Assembly: GCF_030499575.1 (NCBI RefSeq)
Contig: NZ_JASTLC010000001.1
Coordinates: 434,001 to 498,000 of the forward strand
DNA from: Streptomyces sp. DG2A-72
GTDB taxonomy: Bacteria > Actinomycetota > Actinomycetes > Streptomycetales > Streptomycetaceae
Length of the DNA stretch: 64,000 nucleotides
Direction of reading: 5' to 3'
The translations under genes and the position numbers were made by a program. This document shows positions 17,675-26,562 of this stretch, one piece after another. Position 1 is the first letter of the stretch, and each line of letters begins with the position of its first letter. The notes beneath the pieces are model-generated. The model did no database searches. It was not told the origin of the DNA and saw only the letters and a list, made by a program, of their open reading frames with translations.

Positions 17675-17809
17675 GGGGGCGAACACCGCCGCGGCCCCCG
17701 ACTCTTCTACGTCGTCGGCGGCGCGCCGCGGCCGACCGGGCGGGCCCCGCAGCCGCACGGCCTGACTCCGGCTCAGCCCTCCTTCGGTGGCTGTCTGTCA
17801 ACCGTTCTG

Positions 17810-18033
17810 CCTGGGCACGAAGTTGGTGCACTCCCTCGCCGGACTGGGAGAGCTGGCGGACGACGTCGTAGCGCATCGACTCGATGGCGTCGACCCGTCC
17901 CGCCAGGTTCTGGATGTTCTCCTCGATGGCCTGCTCGCCCTTGCCGTCGTTGTGCCAGACGGTGGCCGCTTCAGCACACATGGCCCGGGCGGCCTCCCAG
18001 TCGGCCTACTCCAGCGCACGGAGGTAGGTGAGG
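17810..18033 (-). pseudogene. NTF2/SnoaL-like protein remnant with in-frame TAG
   Basis: The reverse strand reads TDLTYLRALE, an in-frame TAG (18006-18008), then ADWEAARAMCAEAATVWHND, then IEENIQNLAGRVDAIESMRY, then DVVRQLSQSGEGV, a typical NTF2-like/SnoaL start (helix, W-A-R-M-C, VWHND strand). The remaining strands of the cone-shaped fold are absent or frameshifted after about 17830. A premature stop, a lost C-terminus and decayed neighbours make this a pseudogene. Confidence 0.65.
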
Positions 18034-18429
18034 TCAGTTCTGGTAGGCCGTGTCGTGGACGAGGGCGCGCTCACCCAGGTCGACCGGGGCCAGGATGGCC
18101 TCGGTGCTGCGCGGCTAGGTCAGCCGCCCCACCTCTATACGGCGGCCCTGGGGCGCCGCCCGGTAGGTGCCGTCGAACACTGATGAGGGGTCGTAACTCG
18201 CCCCTGGGAGAAACCCAGCCGGCAGCCGGCAGGGACTTCCGCCGCGCCGTCGATCTGTACGCCGCCCCAGTGCGCGGCCGTCACGGTCAGAGACGACCAT
18301 GGCCTTGCCGTTCGCTCCGGCGATCTCCTCCCGACGGCCTCTGGGCCACGCTTCGTACGCGGCAGGAACGCCGCTTGCGCTGCTGCTGCCTGCCGCATCC
18401 GCGCCGAAGGTGGACCTAGGTGCAGTCAT
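18034..18429 (-). pseudogene. Unidentified gene with in-frame TAG
   Basis: The ATG at 18429 has an excellent ribosome site (AAGGAG, seven bases upstream), which suggests it was once expressed. The frame runs MTAPRSTFGADAAGSSSASG to FDGTYRAAPQGRRIEVGRLT, meets TAG at 18115-18117, and then continues in the same frame as PRSTEAILAPVDLGERALVH, DTAYQN, to a TGA at 18034. I do not recognise the family. The continuation past the TAG reads like real protein, so the TAG is probably a nonsense mutation. The next frame downstream (NTF2-like) also has an in-frame TAG. Confidence 0.45.
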
Positions 18430-18538
18430 GGGAGTGCTCCTTCCTCGCCGCCGTGAACGCTCCGCCGCGGGGCTCTCGCGGCGGATTGTGGTGTGCAGGA
18501 GGGCTGTGCGGGCTCTGTCGCCCGGTCAACCGGGCCAC

Positions 18539-18570
18539 TGCCTCAGGCGTCATCGCTTGCGCCTGAGGCA
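18539..18570. terminator. Strong hairpin, possible bidirectional terminator
   Basis: TGCCTCAGGCG (18539-18549) and CGCCTGAGGCA (18560-18570) form a perfect 11-bp stem with a 10-base loop. It lies 52 bases beyond the stop of the methyltransferase gene (reverse strand). No T-tract follows, as is common in high-GC actinomycetes. It could instead be a protein-binding palindrome. Confidence 0.55.
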
Positions 18571-18622
18571 AGGCATGGGGTGCTGAGCTGCCGCACGGGC
18601 AAACCCCGTCGCGGATGGCGCG

Positions 18623-19480
18623 TCAGTTGCGGCGCGCGGCCCAGACCGTGCGCTCGGTACGTACCGCGAGGTCATCCCGGTGCAGGATGCTGTGCGGGCT
18701 GCTGGTGTCGAGCAGTCGGTCGAGCGCGGCGAGGTCTTCCGCCGCAAGCCCCGCGGCGGCAGCGCTGCGGATGCGCCGCAGTGCGCTCAGGGCGTAGCGG
18801 CCGATCGCCGTATTGCGGGACCCGTCGATGTCGACTGCGAGGGTGAGGTCGCCTTCGACGGTGAATCCGGCGGCGCTCAGCATGGGTCCCCAGTCGGCGC
18901 CGCGGTGGGGTACGTGCTCGGCATGGAAGCGGTCGGTCACGGCGTGGGCGCGCTCTTCCAGTCCCGGTCGGTCTTCGGGTGCGGTTTCGGGCAGGAAGCG
19001 GGGGAAGCCGGCCAGCTCGACGACGGCGAACAGGCCGCCGGGTGCGAGCAGGTCGTGGACAGTGCGCAGGGCGTGGTCGGGGTCGGCCATGTGGTGCATC
19101 GAGGCCGATGCCCACACCAGGTCGGGTGTGCCGAGATCGGGCCAGGTGACGTCGTCGAGGTCTGCCTGCACCGTACGTACGCGGTCGTCATCACCGCGGG
19201 CACACGCCTTCTCCCACAGTCGCTGCAGATGTCCGGGCGAGGCGTCGACGGCTATGACGTGCGCCTCGGGGAAGCGGTCGAGGAGCGCGAAGGTGCCCGC
19301 TCCCGTGCCGGAAGCCAGGTCCAGGATCTGGTGCGGGCCGGTCTTCAGGGGCAGCCACTCGGTGATGGCGGCGATGTGCTCGGCGAGGACTTCCGCGTCC
19401 AGGTCGAGGATCTCCGCCTGCCCGCTGTCGGTGCCGCGTTGCTGGTGGTGGCCGTGGTGGGAGGTATGCGTATGGGTCAT
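18623..19480 (-). CDS. Class I SAM-dependent methyltransferase
   Basis: A 285-residue methyltransferase. After a His-rich start (MTHTHTSHHGHHQQRG), motif I is ILDLASGTGAGTFALL, followed by VIAVDASPGHLQRLWEKA (acidic residue binding the SAM ribose), VQADLDDVTW and a post-motif region (LVWASASMHHM). The fold is complete and the length normal. The substrate is not predictable. The His-rich leader might bind metal but may also be low-complexity tail. The next gene upstream on the same strand is an XRE-cupin regulator, about 120 bases away. Confidence 0.9.
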   Translation of the reverse strand: MTHTHTSHHGHHQQRGTDSGQAEILDLDAEVLAEHIAAITEWLPLKTGPHQILDLASGTGAGTFALLDRFPEAHVIAVDASPGHLQRLWEKACARGDDDRVRTVQADLDDVTWPDLGTPDLVWASASMHHMADPDHALRTVHDLLAPGGLFAVVELAGFPRFLPETAPEDRPGLEERAHAVTDRFHAEHVPHRGADWGPMLSAAGFTVEGDLTLAVDIDGSRNTAIGRYALSALRRIRSAAAAGLAAEDLAALDRLLDTSSPHSILHRDDLAVRTERTVWAARRN

Positions 19481-19601
19481 ACCGCGACAGTAAGCCGCTC
19501 ATGCGTTTTCAGCATGCCTGCTTGCGGATTACGCAAGGTGATGGCCTTGCGTGCTGCCAGGCGCGCAAGATGCGCCCCTGCGGGCTGGCCGGCGGCAGCG
19601 G

Positions 19602-20210
19602 CTAGGGGCAGGTGCCTTGCGGGTCACCGTCTCCGTTGTCAGGCTGATCGCCGGTGTCGCGATGTCCGCGGCGGGCGTCGCGGTCGAAGATGCCCATGAT
19701 CTCGCAGGGGCCGCCGTCGGCGCCGATGGCGTGCGGCATCATCGTCGGGAACTCGGCCGCCTGGTTGGTCTCCATACGGAAGCGGCGGTGGCCCAGCATC
19801 AGGATCGCGGTGCCGGACAGCACGACAAGCCATTCCCGGCCCGGGTGGGCGCGCATGCGCGACGGGTTGTCCGGCGGCGGCTCGGTCAGCCGCTGACGCA
19901 TGACGCTCATGCCGGGCTCGCCCTTGATCGGCCAGCGCATCAGGCCGTGGGCACCGTGGATCATGGGGCTGATGACGACATCGTCGGCGGCGTTCTCGAC
20001 GAGCTGATCGAGGGTGGTGTCCAGGGCGCGGGCCAGGGTGACGAGCTGGTCCAGCGCGAGGCGGCGCCGGCCGTTCTCGATGCGGCTCAGCGAGGACTGG
20101 CTGAGGTGTGCGCGGCTGGCCAGTTCCTCCAGGGACAAGCCCTGTGCGACCCGTAGAGCGCGGATGCGTTTGCGTACGAGGCTGTCCAGCGCACCATCTT
20201 CTTGCGTCAT
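19602..20210 (-). CDS. XRE-family regulator with C-terminal cupin
   Basis: A 202-residue regulator with an N-terminal HTH (LRVAQGLSLEELASRAHLSQ, SSLSRIENGRR) and a C-terminal cupin sensor (about 75-180; EWLVVLSGTAILMLGHRRF). Such proteins bind DNA in response to small metabolites. The ATG at 20210 lacks a ribosome site, but TATACT lies about eight bases upstream in the direction of transcription, so a leaderless or very short-leader transcript is possible. It is divergent from the decayed reductase at 20309 and the exporter at 21182, its probable original targets. Confidence 0.9.
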   Translation of the reverse strand: MTQEDGALDSLVRKRIRALRVAQGLSLEELASRAHLSQSSLSRIENGRRRLALDQLVTLARALDTTLDQLVENAADDVVISPMIHGAHGLMRWPIKGEPGMSVMRQRLTEPPPDNPSRMRAHPGREWLVVLSGTAILMLGHRRFRMETNQAAEFPTMMPHAIGADGGPCEIMGIFDRDARRGHRDTGDQPDNGDGDPQGTCP

Positions 20211-20308
20211 AGGCAAGAGTATATGCCCTTGATGCAACTCTGGATTAACGTCAAAGCCAGATGGCCCGGACGGGCTGGGGCCGCGCACGACAGAAAGGGC
20301 GCGAGAAG

Positions 20309-21086
20309 ATGTCCGTGCAGACTTCCGCGTACGCGAGTGACGCACTGCCGGGTGAGACCGTGGGCGCCGTGGTGATCGGCGGCGGCGCCGCGGGCCTGAA
20401 CGGTGCGCTGGTGCTCGCCTGCTCCCGCCGGGAGCAGGTGCGCCGGTACGACAGCCGGGTCGTCTTCGGCGAGGTGGCCTCGGCTGAGCCCGCCGCCCCC
20501 TCGCCCGACGGGGATCTGCGTTTCACCATCACCCTGGCCGCCACGGCATGCCGTGCGGTGGTGGCCACCGGCCTGCGGGACGTGCTGCCCGACGTCCCCG
20601 GGCTCGCCGAACACTGGGGACACAGCGTCGCACACTGCCCGTACCGCCACGGCTGGGAGGTACGCGACGAGCCCATCGGCGTCCTCGCCACCGGCCCTGC
20701 ATCCATCCACCACGCCCTGCTGTTCCGCCAGTTGACCGACGACCGCGTCTACTTCACCCGCAACACCGCACTCGACGAGGACACTCGCGCCAGCTTCACC
20801 GCCCGGGGAATCCGTGTCGTCGACATCCCCTGGAAGAGGTCGTGAAGGCCGATGACGGCCGTGTCGCGGGCGTGCGCCTGGCCGACAGGGCGTTCAGGCC
20901 CGCCGCGTTCTCACGGTCGCCATCCGGATGCAGGTCCGCACCGAGGGCCTGGACGGACTGAAGCTGCCGACTGACCTGACCACCCAGGCCGGCACCCTGG
21001 CCGCATCCCACATCAACGCCCTGCTGGCCACGGCCGACACCGACGCGGCCCTCGCCACGGCCGAGAGCGGTACCGCCACCGCCTGA
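20309..21086 (+). pseudogene. Thioredoxin-reductase-like FAD/NAD(P) oxidoreductase, decayed
   Basis: It starts well (ATG at 20309; VGAVVIGGGAAGLNGALVLA is an FAD-binding loop), but about 30 residues are missing between LACSRREQ and VRRYDSRVVFGEV, and another short gap follows TITLAATACRAV. The normally redox-active CPYCHGWE motif reads CPYRHGWE, so one Cys of the pair is lost. The frame ends at 20845. The protein then continues in a second frame (PLEEVVKADDGRVAGVRLAD) and a third (RVLTVAIRMQVRTEGLDGLK to HINALLATADTDAALATAES, stop at 21086), with the second FAD motif deleted. Several independent lesions make it non-functional. Confidence 0.85.
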
Positions 21087-21181
21087 CGTCGGCAGCGCGC
21101 ACCGCTGCTCCTTCCATCCGCATCCGGCGTCCGGGCAGGGTCCGACGCCGAACTCCCCCATGCCCTTTTTGAGAGGAATCC

Positions 21182-22789
21182 ATGAGTACGAACCAGCCCG
21201 CACAGGGGGCCGCCGCCGTAGCCGGCGGCGAAGGCGGCGCACCGGACGCGCGTCAGCTGCGCACCATCCTGATCGCCGTCTCCATCGCGCTGATGGCCGT
21301 CATCGCGTCGGTGTCCGGGCTGAACGTCGCCCAGACCCACATGGCAGTCGAGTTCGGTGCCTCACAGAACACGGTTCTGTGGATCATCAACGTCTACACC
21401 CTGGCCCTGGCCGCCCTACTGCTGCCGCTCGGGGCAATCGGTGACCGACTGGGCCGAAAGCCCATGCTGGTCGCCGGACTTGGCATCTTCGGTGTCGCAA
21501 ACGTCCTGGCGGGCCTGGCCCCGACCGCCGAGATCATGATCGCGGCCCGTGTGACCGGCGGTATCGGCGCCGCGATGATCATGCCGATCACCCTTGCCGT
21601 CATCACCTCCACCTTCCCCGAGGAGCAGCGCGGCAAGGCGATCGGCGTGTGGACCGGCGTCGCCGGAGGCGGCGGCATCCTGGGCATGTTCCTCTCCGCC
21701 CTCCTGGTCGATGTCGCGGACTGGCGCTGGCTGTTCGTGCTGCCGGTAGCCCTGGTCATCGTGGCCCTGGGCATGACACTGAAGTCGGTGCCCAACTCCC
21801 GTGAGCGCTCGGCCCATTCCTTCGACACCATCGGCGCGCTGGTCTCCACCGTCGCCGTCATCGGCCTCATCTTCGTCCTGCAGGAGGGACCGCATCGCGG
21901 CTGGACCGCCCCCGCGACGCTGATCAGCCTCACCGTCGGCGTCATCGCCGGCATAGTCTTCGTGGCCTGGGAGCTGCACCGCCGGGACGCATCCCTGCTG
22001 GACGTACGCCTGTTCCGTGAGCGCGGCCTGGGCGGCGGCTCCATCACGCTGCTTGTGGTCTTCGGTGTCCAGGCGGGCATCGCCGTGGTCCTGTTCCCGT
22101 TCTTCCAGGCGGTGCTCGGCTGGTCGGGTCTGCTGTCGACGGTGGCCATGATGCCGATGGCCGTCATGATGATGACGACCTCCGGCCTGGCCCCCAAGAC
22201 TGCCGCCCGCATCGGCTCCCGCTCGACCATGGCCGTGGGCATCGCGCTGGCCGGTGTCGGCCTGGTGCTGATGGCGCTGTTCGTCTCCGTGGACGGCGGC
22301 TACCTGACCATCCTGCCGGGCATGCTCGCCATGGGCATCGGCATGGGCCTGTCCATGACGCCTTCCACCGAGGCCATCACCAGCTCGCTGCCGCGTGAGA
22401 AACAGGGCGTCGCCTCCGCACTCAACGACATCACCCGCGAATTCGGCACCGCGCTGGGCGTCGCCATGCTGGGCGCGCTCCTGTCCGCCGGCTACCGCAG
22501 CGCCATCGACGACAGGCTTAACGGCGTCCCCCAGGGGACCGCGGACACCGCCCGCGAAGGCATCGCCAACGCCGTCGAGGTCTCGGGCAGCACGGGCTCG
22601 CACGCGCAGCAGATCGTCCATGGCGCCCAGCAGTCCTTCGTCGACGGCTGGCAGCAGGCCATGTGGGCAGGCGTCGCCGTCATGGGCGCGCTGTTCGTCT
22701 ACATCGCCCTGCGCGGCCCGAAGAACCCCGCCCCCGTGGCGGTGGACGAGGCCGCGGCCGCGGCCGCCGAGACGATCGCCGCCCGGTGA
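21182..22789 (+). CDS. DHA2-type (14-helix) MFS multidrug exporter
   Basis: A 535-residue proton-driven exporter. Fourteen hydrophobic segments can be counted. MFS motif A is GDRLGRKP, and the antiporter-type motif C region follows (GVAGGGGILGMFLSALLVD). The ATG at 21182 has GAGAGGAA just before it. The cytoplasmic N-terminus is Ala/Gly-rich and the C-terminus ends in an Ala run (VAVDEAAAAAAETIAAR). It follows a decayed reductase on the same strand and is near an XRE-cupin regulator and methyltransferase, a typical small efflux unit. The substrate is unknown. Confidence 0.93.
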   Translation: MSTNQPAQGAAAVAGGEGGAPDARQLRTILIAVSIALMAVIASVSGLNVAQTHMAVEFGASQNTVLWIINVYTLALAALLLPLGAIGDRLGRKPMLVAGLGIFGVANVLAGLAPTAEIMIAARVTGGIGAAMIMPITLAVITSTFPEEQRGKAIGVWTGVAGGGGILGMFLSALLVDVADWRWLFVLPVALVIVALGMTLKSVPNSRERSAHSFDTIGALVSTVAVIGLIFVLQEGPHRGWTAPATLISLTVGVIAGIVFVAWELHRRDASLLDVRLFRERGLGGGSITLLVVFGVQAGIAVVLFPFFQAVLGWSGLLSTVAMMPMAVMMMTTSGLAPKTAARIGSRSTMAVGIALAGVGLVLMALFVSVDGGYLTILPGMLAMGIGMGLSMTPSTEAITSSLPREKQGVASALNDITREFGTALGVAMLGALLSAGYRSAIDDRLNGVPQGTADTAREGIANAVEVSGSTGSHAQQIVHGAQQSFVDGWQQAMWAGVAVMGALFVYIALRGPKNPAPVAVDEAAAAAAETIAAR

Positions 22790-23033
22790 TCGCGTAGGAA
22801 GCACAGGCCGGCTTGAACAGAGGGCCTCTTGGATTCATGGCAGGGCGGCGGCAGACAATGCCCGCCGCCGCCCTGCCCCGGCTCAGCGGCGCACGCGCCA
22901 CAGTCACAACGCCCACCCCACCCCGCAGACCGAAAGCTGGGCCCCACGAAAACGTCGCCGTATTCGGTGAGCCGTGGTGGCAGGTGAGGAGCGCAGGAGC
23001 GTTCCTCCCAGGGCGCCGGCATAGGGTGCGCCC

Positions 23034-23552
23034 GTGGACCGGATCTTGGTAGCGGGTGTCACCGGTGCGGGCAAATCGACGCTCGCCCAAACCTTGAGCA
23101 GTCGTCTGGGCCTGCCCTACCACGAGATGGACGCGCTGTACTTCAACGGCCCCGACTGGGCCACCAACAGCAAGTTGACCGAAGACGTATCAAGGCTCAC
23201 CGCCGAGCCTCGCTGGATCATCGACTCTCTCGGCTATCCGGAAGTCCGTGACCTGCTCTGGGACCGGGCCGACACCGTGATCTGGCTGGACTATCCCAAA
23301 CGCATCATCATGCCCCGCGTACTGCGCCGGTCCTTCCGGCGCACCCTAAGACGCGAGGTCCTCTTCGGCGGCAACAGGGAAACCTGGACGGGCTGGCTGA
23401 GCCGGGAACACCCGGCGTGGTGGGCCTGGTCCCAACACGGGGACCGCCGCCGCGAAGTCGAGCACCCTGTCCGCGATCCCCGCTTCGCCCCTCTCGACAC
23501 CCTCCGCTTCGGCCACCCCAATGACACGGCGGCCTGGCTGGCATCCCTGTGA
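23034..23552 (+). CDS. P-loop NTPase, adenylate-kinase/topology-modulation (FlaR) type
   Basis: A 172-residue small P-loop protein. Walker A is AGVTGAGKST, and the rest fits the adenylate-kinase-like proteins often annotated as topology modulators: LPYHEMDALYFNGPDW, RWIIDSLGYPEVRD (lid region), DTVIWLDYPKRIIMPRVLRR, and the final DTLRFGHP. There is no ribosome site; TAGGGT ends six bases before the GTG, so the transcript may be leaderless. The biochemical substrate of this family is not established. It stands alone. Confidence 0.85.
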   Translation: MDRILVAGVTGAGKSTLAQTLSSRLGLPYHEMDALYFNGPDWATNSKLTEDVSRLTAEPRWIIDSLGYPEVRDLLWDRADTVIWLDYPKRIIMPRVLRRSFRRTLRREVLFGGNRETWTGWLSREHPAWWAWSQHGDRRREVEHPVRDPRFAPLDTLRFGHPNDTAAWLASL

Positions 23553-23886
23553 CCCGGTAGGCCAGGCAGCTGGGCCCTGCTTCGTCAACGGGCCGGCATC
23601 CAGCAAGAGCGGCGCTGATCCCGGTCACCACCCGGTGAGTCGGCGGCCGGCCAGTGCACCGGCCACGGCCAAGGAGCCGACCTGAGCCGCGAGGTCTGCC
23701 CCGGCAGAAGTCCGCACTGGTTGCTACCGATCTCGGGACCATCCGCTGTCCAGGCCTGGGCCGTCATCCGAAAGGTCCCTCCCCGGACCATGAGGCACTC
23801 GGCCCCGATGCCTCAGACAGTGCAACAGTTGTCAACAGCCGCCACCAAGCTGGTGCGTCAACGGCAAAGGAGGTGACACCCGAGTC
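23553..23886. other. Intergenic stretch without recognisable gene
   Basis: About 330 bases between the P-loop NTPase and the small ORF at 23887. The frames present do not resemble protein. Only the last 20 bases have a clear role, as the ribosome site AAGGAGGTGA (23866-23875). Confidence 0.5.
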
Positions 23887-24027
23887 ATGAGCCAGGAGTT
23901 CTGGCGGACGATCCGGACGGCCTTCGAGAACGACAATTGGACCGCCCGCCTCGTCGTGATTCTCTTCACGACCAGCCACTCCGTGTCGCGGCCTGTAGCC
24001 GCAGTCCGCCACACCATCCATCCCTGA
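23887..24027 (+). CDS. Small ORF of unknown function with consensus ribosome site
   Basis: A 46-residue ORF (MSQEFWRTIRTAFENDNWTA, then RLVVILFTTSHSVSRPVAAV and RHTIHP). It is preceded by AAGGAGGTGA, a full complement to the 16S rRNA tail, with ten bases to the ATG. The middle is moderately hydrophobic, so a membrane-associated peptide is possible. It is too short to assign. It could be a decayed end of a larger gene, but the ribosome site argues that it is or was translated. Confidence 0.4.
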   Translation: MSQEFWRTIRTAFENDNWTARLVVILFTTSHSVSRPVAAVRHTIHP

Positions 24028-24049
24028 GCGGGAACGGCAGAATGCCCTT

Positions 24050-24877
24050 GTGCAAGGGCCGTTCACCGGAAGGCCGCTGCTGTCCAGGGCAGCCCCGACG
24101 ACCCCGGACGGCTGGGGTGAGCGGCGGAAGCACCAGCGGTGGCCGGTGCTATTCCTGCTCCACGGCTGCTGCGACACGTATGACGGCTGGACCCGCGAAA
24201 CCGATGTCGCGTCGCTGCCGCAGCTGCGCAACACACTGGTCGTCATGCCCGAGAGCGGACCGGCCGGGTGGTACCGCGACTGGTGGAACCACGGCAACGG
24301 CGGTTCGCCGGCGTGGGAGAGCTTCCACCTGCGCGAGCTGCGCCCGTTGCTGGAGCACGGCTATGGTGCCGGCCACCGCCGGGTGATCGCCGGGCTGTCC
24401 ATGGGCGGCCTCGGCTCTCTGCTCTACGCCGCGCACCATCCCGGCATGTTCCGGGCAGCGGCGAGCTACAGCGGCGTGGTGCATCCCCTGTACGGCGACT
24501 TTCCGTACGGACTGATGGACTTGTTGACGGAGTTCGGCGAGGACCCGCTCGCCCTGTGGGGCGACCCGGTGGCCCAGCGCGCCATCTGGGAGGCGCACGA
24601 CCCGTACTACCTCGCGAACCGGCTGCGTTCGATCCCCGTGTTCCTGTCGAGCGGCAACGGCACCGCCGGCCCGTTCGACCCGCCCGGTGCCCACGACGAC
24701 CTCGAGGCACTGCTCAACGACATGAACCACGCTGTCGCCGGCCGACTGAAGGCCGCCGGAGTGCGGCTCACCACTGACTTCTACGGACCCGGCACCCACG
24801 ACTGGCCCTATTGGGAGCGCGCACTGCACCGCTCCCTGCCCCTGCTGCTGCACGCCCTCCAGCCGGGCCGTGACTGA
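24050..24877 (+). CDS. Alpha/beta-hydrolase of the esterase D / antigen 85 type
   Basis: A 275-residue serine hydrolase: WPVLFLLHGCCDTYDGW (oxyanion region), VIAGLSMGGLGSLL (nucleophile Ser in GLSMGG), and a C-terminal GPGTHDWPYWERAL with the catalytic His. Relatives are secreted esterases or mycolyl-/acyltransferases. Here the frame opens only about 30 residues before the first core strand: there is no signal peptide, and the usual N-terminal strands are missing. The GTG at 24050 has no clear ribosome site and lies in a short hairpin (GCCCTTGTGCAAGGGC). It is either a cytoplasmic derivative or N-terminally truncated. Confidence 0.7.
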   Translation: MQGPFTGRPLLSRAAPTTPDGWGERRKHQRWPVLFLLHGCCDTYDGWTRETDVASLPQLRNTLVVMPESGPAGWYRDWWNHGNGGSPAWESFHLRELRPLLEHGYGAGHRRVIAGLSMGGLGSLLYAAHHPGMFRAAASYSGVVHPLYGDFPYGLMDLLTEFGEDPLALWGDPVAQRAIWEAHDPYYLANRLRSIPVFLSSGNGTAGPFDPPGAHDDLEALLNDMNHAVAGRLKAAGVRLTTDFYGPGTHDWPYWERALHRSLPLLLHALQPGRD

Positions 24878-25028
24878 GCTGCTCCGTTACACCAGGTGCG
24901 GCTGAGCAGGCCAGTTGGTGGTGGCCGCGCCCTCGTGATGCCTACACAGCAGCAAGGCAATCGGAGGCCGGCCCGCGCACGCACGACCCTCGTGGGAGCG
25001 GGGCATATCGGTGAACCACCGGCGTTTC

Positions 25029-26045
25029 TCAGCGCCAGGGATCGAGGGCGTGTTTGCCAAGGGTCTGGCCCGCTTCGAGTTGCTGCAGCACCGTCGGCCC
25101 CTCGGCCAGGGGATGAACCCTTGGGGTGCCAGGCGGGTATACGCCTTGGGCGATGAGTGCCTCGAGTTCGACGAGCAACGATCGATAGATGGACGGGGCC
25201 GCGGCCGCCAGCGCACCGATGTGCAGGCCCTTGACCTGGACCTGGTGGGTGAAGACCAGGTCGTGCGTGCTGAGGCCGGCATCGCCGGAAGCGGCACCGA
25301 ACACGACGACGCGACCGGTAAAGGGTTTGGTGACCGACAGGCTGACCTCGAACGTGGCACGTCCCACCGATTCAAGGACCAGGTCGACACCGCCGGTCAG
25401 ACGGGTGATCGCCTCGGCCAGACCTGGGTGTGCGCGGTCCAGGACCTCGTCGGCGCCGAGCGCTCGGACGGCGTCGTGCTTGGCTGGTGACGCCGTGGCG
25501 ATCACGTGCGCACCGTAGTGGCGGGCGAGGCGGACAGCGGCCTGCCCCACGCCTCCGGCGGCGGCATGAACGAGCACCACGTCACCTGACTTGATCTCGC
25601 CCAACGGCTTCAGCGCCGCCAAGGCGGTTGCCCAGTTCAGCACCAAGCCGAGGACTTCGGCTTCGCTCCAGCCGGAAGGGACAGCAAGCGCACCCGCGGC
25701 CAGCATCGTCATGTACTGCGCGAAGGCGCCCGGTCCAGTGCCCACGACGTGGGTGCCGAGTGGGAGCGGGCTCTCGATTCCCGGGCCGGCCTCCACAATC
25801 TCGCCGGCGGCTTCGAAACCCGCCACGTAGGGCGCCTGCGGACCTCCTCTGTAGCTGCCGTGGGTCTGCATCACGTCCGCGAAGTTGACCCCCGCCGCGC
25901 CCACTCGGATCAGGTACTCGCCGGACCCTGGGGCGGGGAGGCGGTGATCTGTCGTGAGGGTCAGATCCGTTGGTCCTCGGCGTGACCTCTGGACCAGTGC
26001 CCGTACCGTCTGCTCAGCGGTGTGCCGCTGCTCATCGATCTCCAT
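25029..26045 (-). CDS. NADPH:quinone oxidoreductase (zinc-independent MDR)
   Basis: A 338-residue medium-chain reductase. The GroES-like half has RVGAAGVNFADVMQTHGSY and the Rossmann half VLVHAAAGGVGQAAVRLARH, then ATASPAKHDAVRALGADEVL. The structural- and catalytic-zinc Cys residues of alcohol dehydrogenases are absent, as in quinone reductases. The protein is complete. The start is ATG at 26045. A MerR regulator lies directly upstream on the same strand (47-base gap), so the pair looks like a stress-inducible operon. Confidence 0.92.
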   Translation of the reverse strand: MEIDEQRHTAEQTVRALVQRSRRGPTDLTLTTDHRLPAPGSGEYLIRVGAAGVNFADVMQTHGSYRGGPQAPYVAGFEAAGEIVEAGPGIESPLPLGTHVVGTGPGAFAQYMTMLAAGALAVPSGWSEAEVLGLVLNWATALAALKPLGEIKSGDVVLVHAAAGGVGQAAVRLARHYGAHVIATASPAKHDAVRALGADEVLDRAHPGLAEAITRLTGGVDLVLESVGRATFEVSLSVTKPFTGRVVVFGAASGDAGLSTHDLVFTHQVQVKGLHIGALAAAAPSIYRSLLVELEALIAQGVYPPGTPRVHPLAEGPTVLQQLEAGQTLGKHALDPWR

Positions 26046-26092
26046 GCACGGGACCGTAGAAGCCTCACACCGACGTCAAGGTCAAGTCGCGG

Positions 26093-26458
26093 TCATCGAT
26101 CAGTCCGGCGAGCCTCTCGCAAGTAGGCGTCGAGTGCCGCCCGCTGATCGCTGAGACTGACGATGCGCGCGGCGAGGCGATCGCGATACCTCTGCACCTC
26201 CTGCAGGAATTCCGCGCACACCACCTCCACGTCAGCGTCAGCTCCGGCAGTGAGGTGGGGCAGGACTTCCTTGATCAACCGCACGGGCAGCCCGGACTCC
26301 AGCAGTGAGCGGATGACGCGGACCCGGTCGATGGTGGACCGGCAGTAGTCACGGTACCCATTGCCGCATCGACCAGGAACGATCAAGCCCTCGTCCTCGT
26401 AGTAGCGCAAAGACCTGGCACTCACGCCGCTGGCTCTGGACGCTTCGCTGATCTTCAT
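26093..26458 (-). CDS. MerR-family transcriptional regulator
   Basis: A 121-residue MerR regulator: MKISEASRASGVSARSLRYY, EDEGLIVPGR (winged helix), a dimerisation coiled coil (VEVVCAEFLQEVQRYRDRLA) and no Cys-rich metal loop at the C-terminus, so it probably responds to small molecules rather than metal. The single mid-protein Cys is in EVVCAEF. The ATG at 26458 is chosen because MKIS is the canonical MerR start; no ribosome site is evident. It is probably co-transcribed with the quinone reductase downstream. Confidence 0.92.
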   Translation of the reverse strand: MKISEASRASGVSARSLRYYEDEGLIVPGRCGNGYRDYCRSTIDRVRVIRSLLESGLPVRLIKEVLPHLTAGADADVEVVCAEFLQEVQRYRDRLAARIVSLSDQRAALDAYLREARRTDR

Positions 26459-26562
26459 GCCCGTACAACGTCTGGGCGTTCCGCGATCTTCCAGCGCTCC
26501 GCGCTCCAACGAAGCGAAGACCCCGCTCAGGCGTCAACAACGTTCGTGTCCCGTCCTGTTGC

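Noticed and set aside
16060..18500. An intact genomic island or prophage
   Set aside because: Only fragments of host-type genes and two transposase scraps are present; no integrase, no tRNA and no attachment repeats were found.
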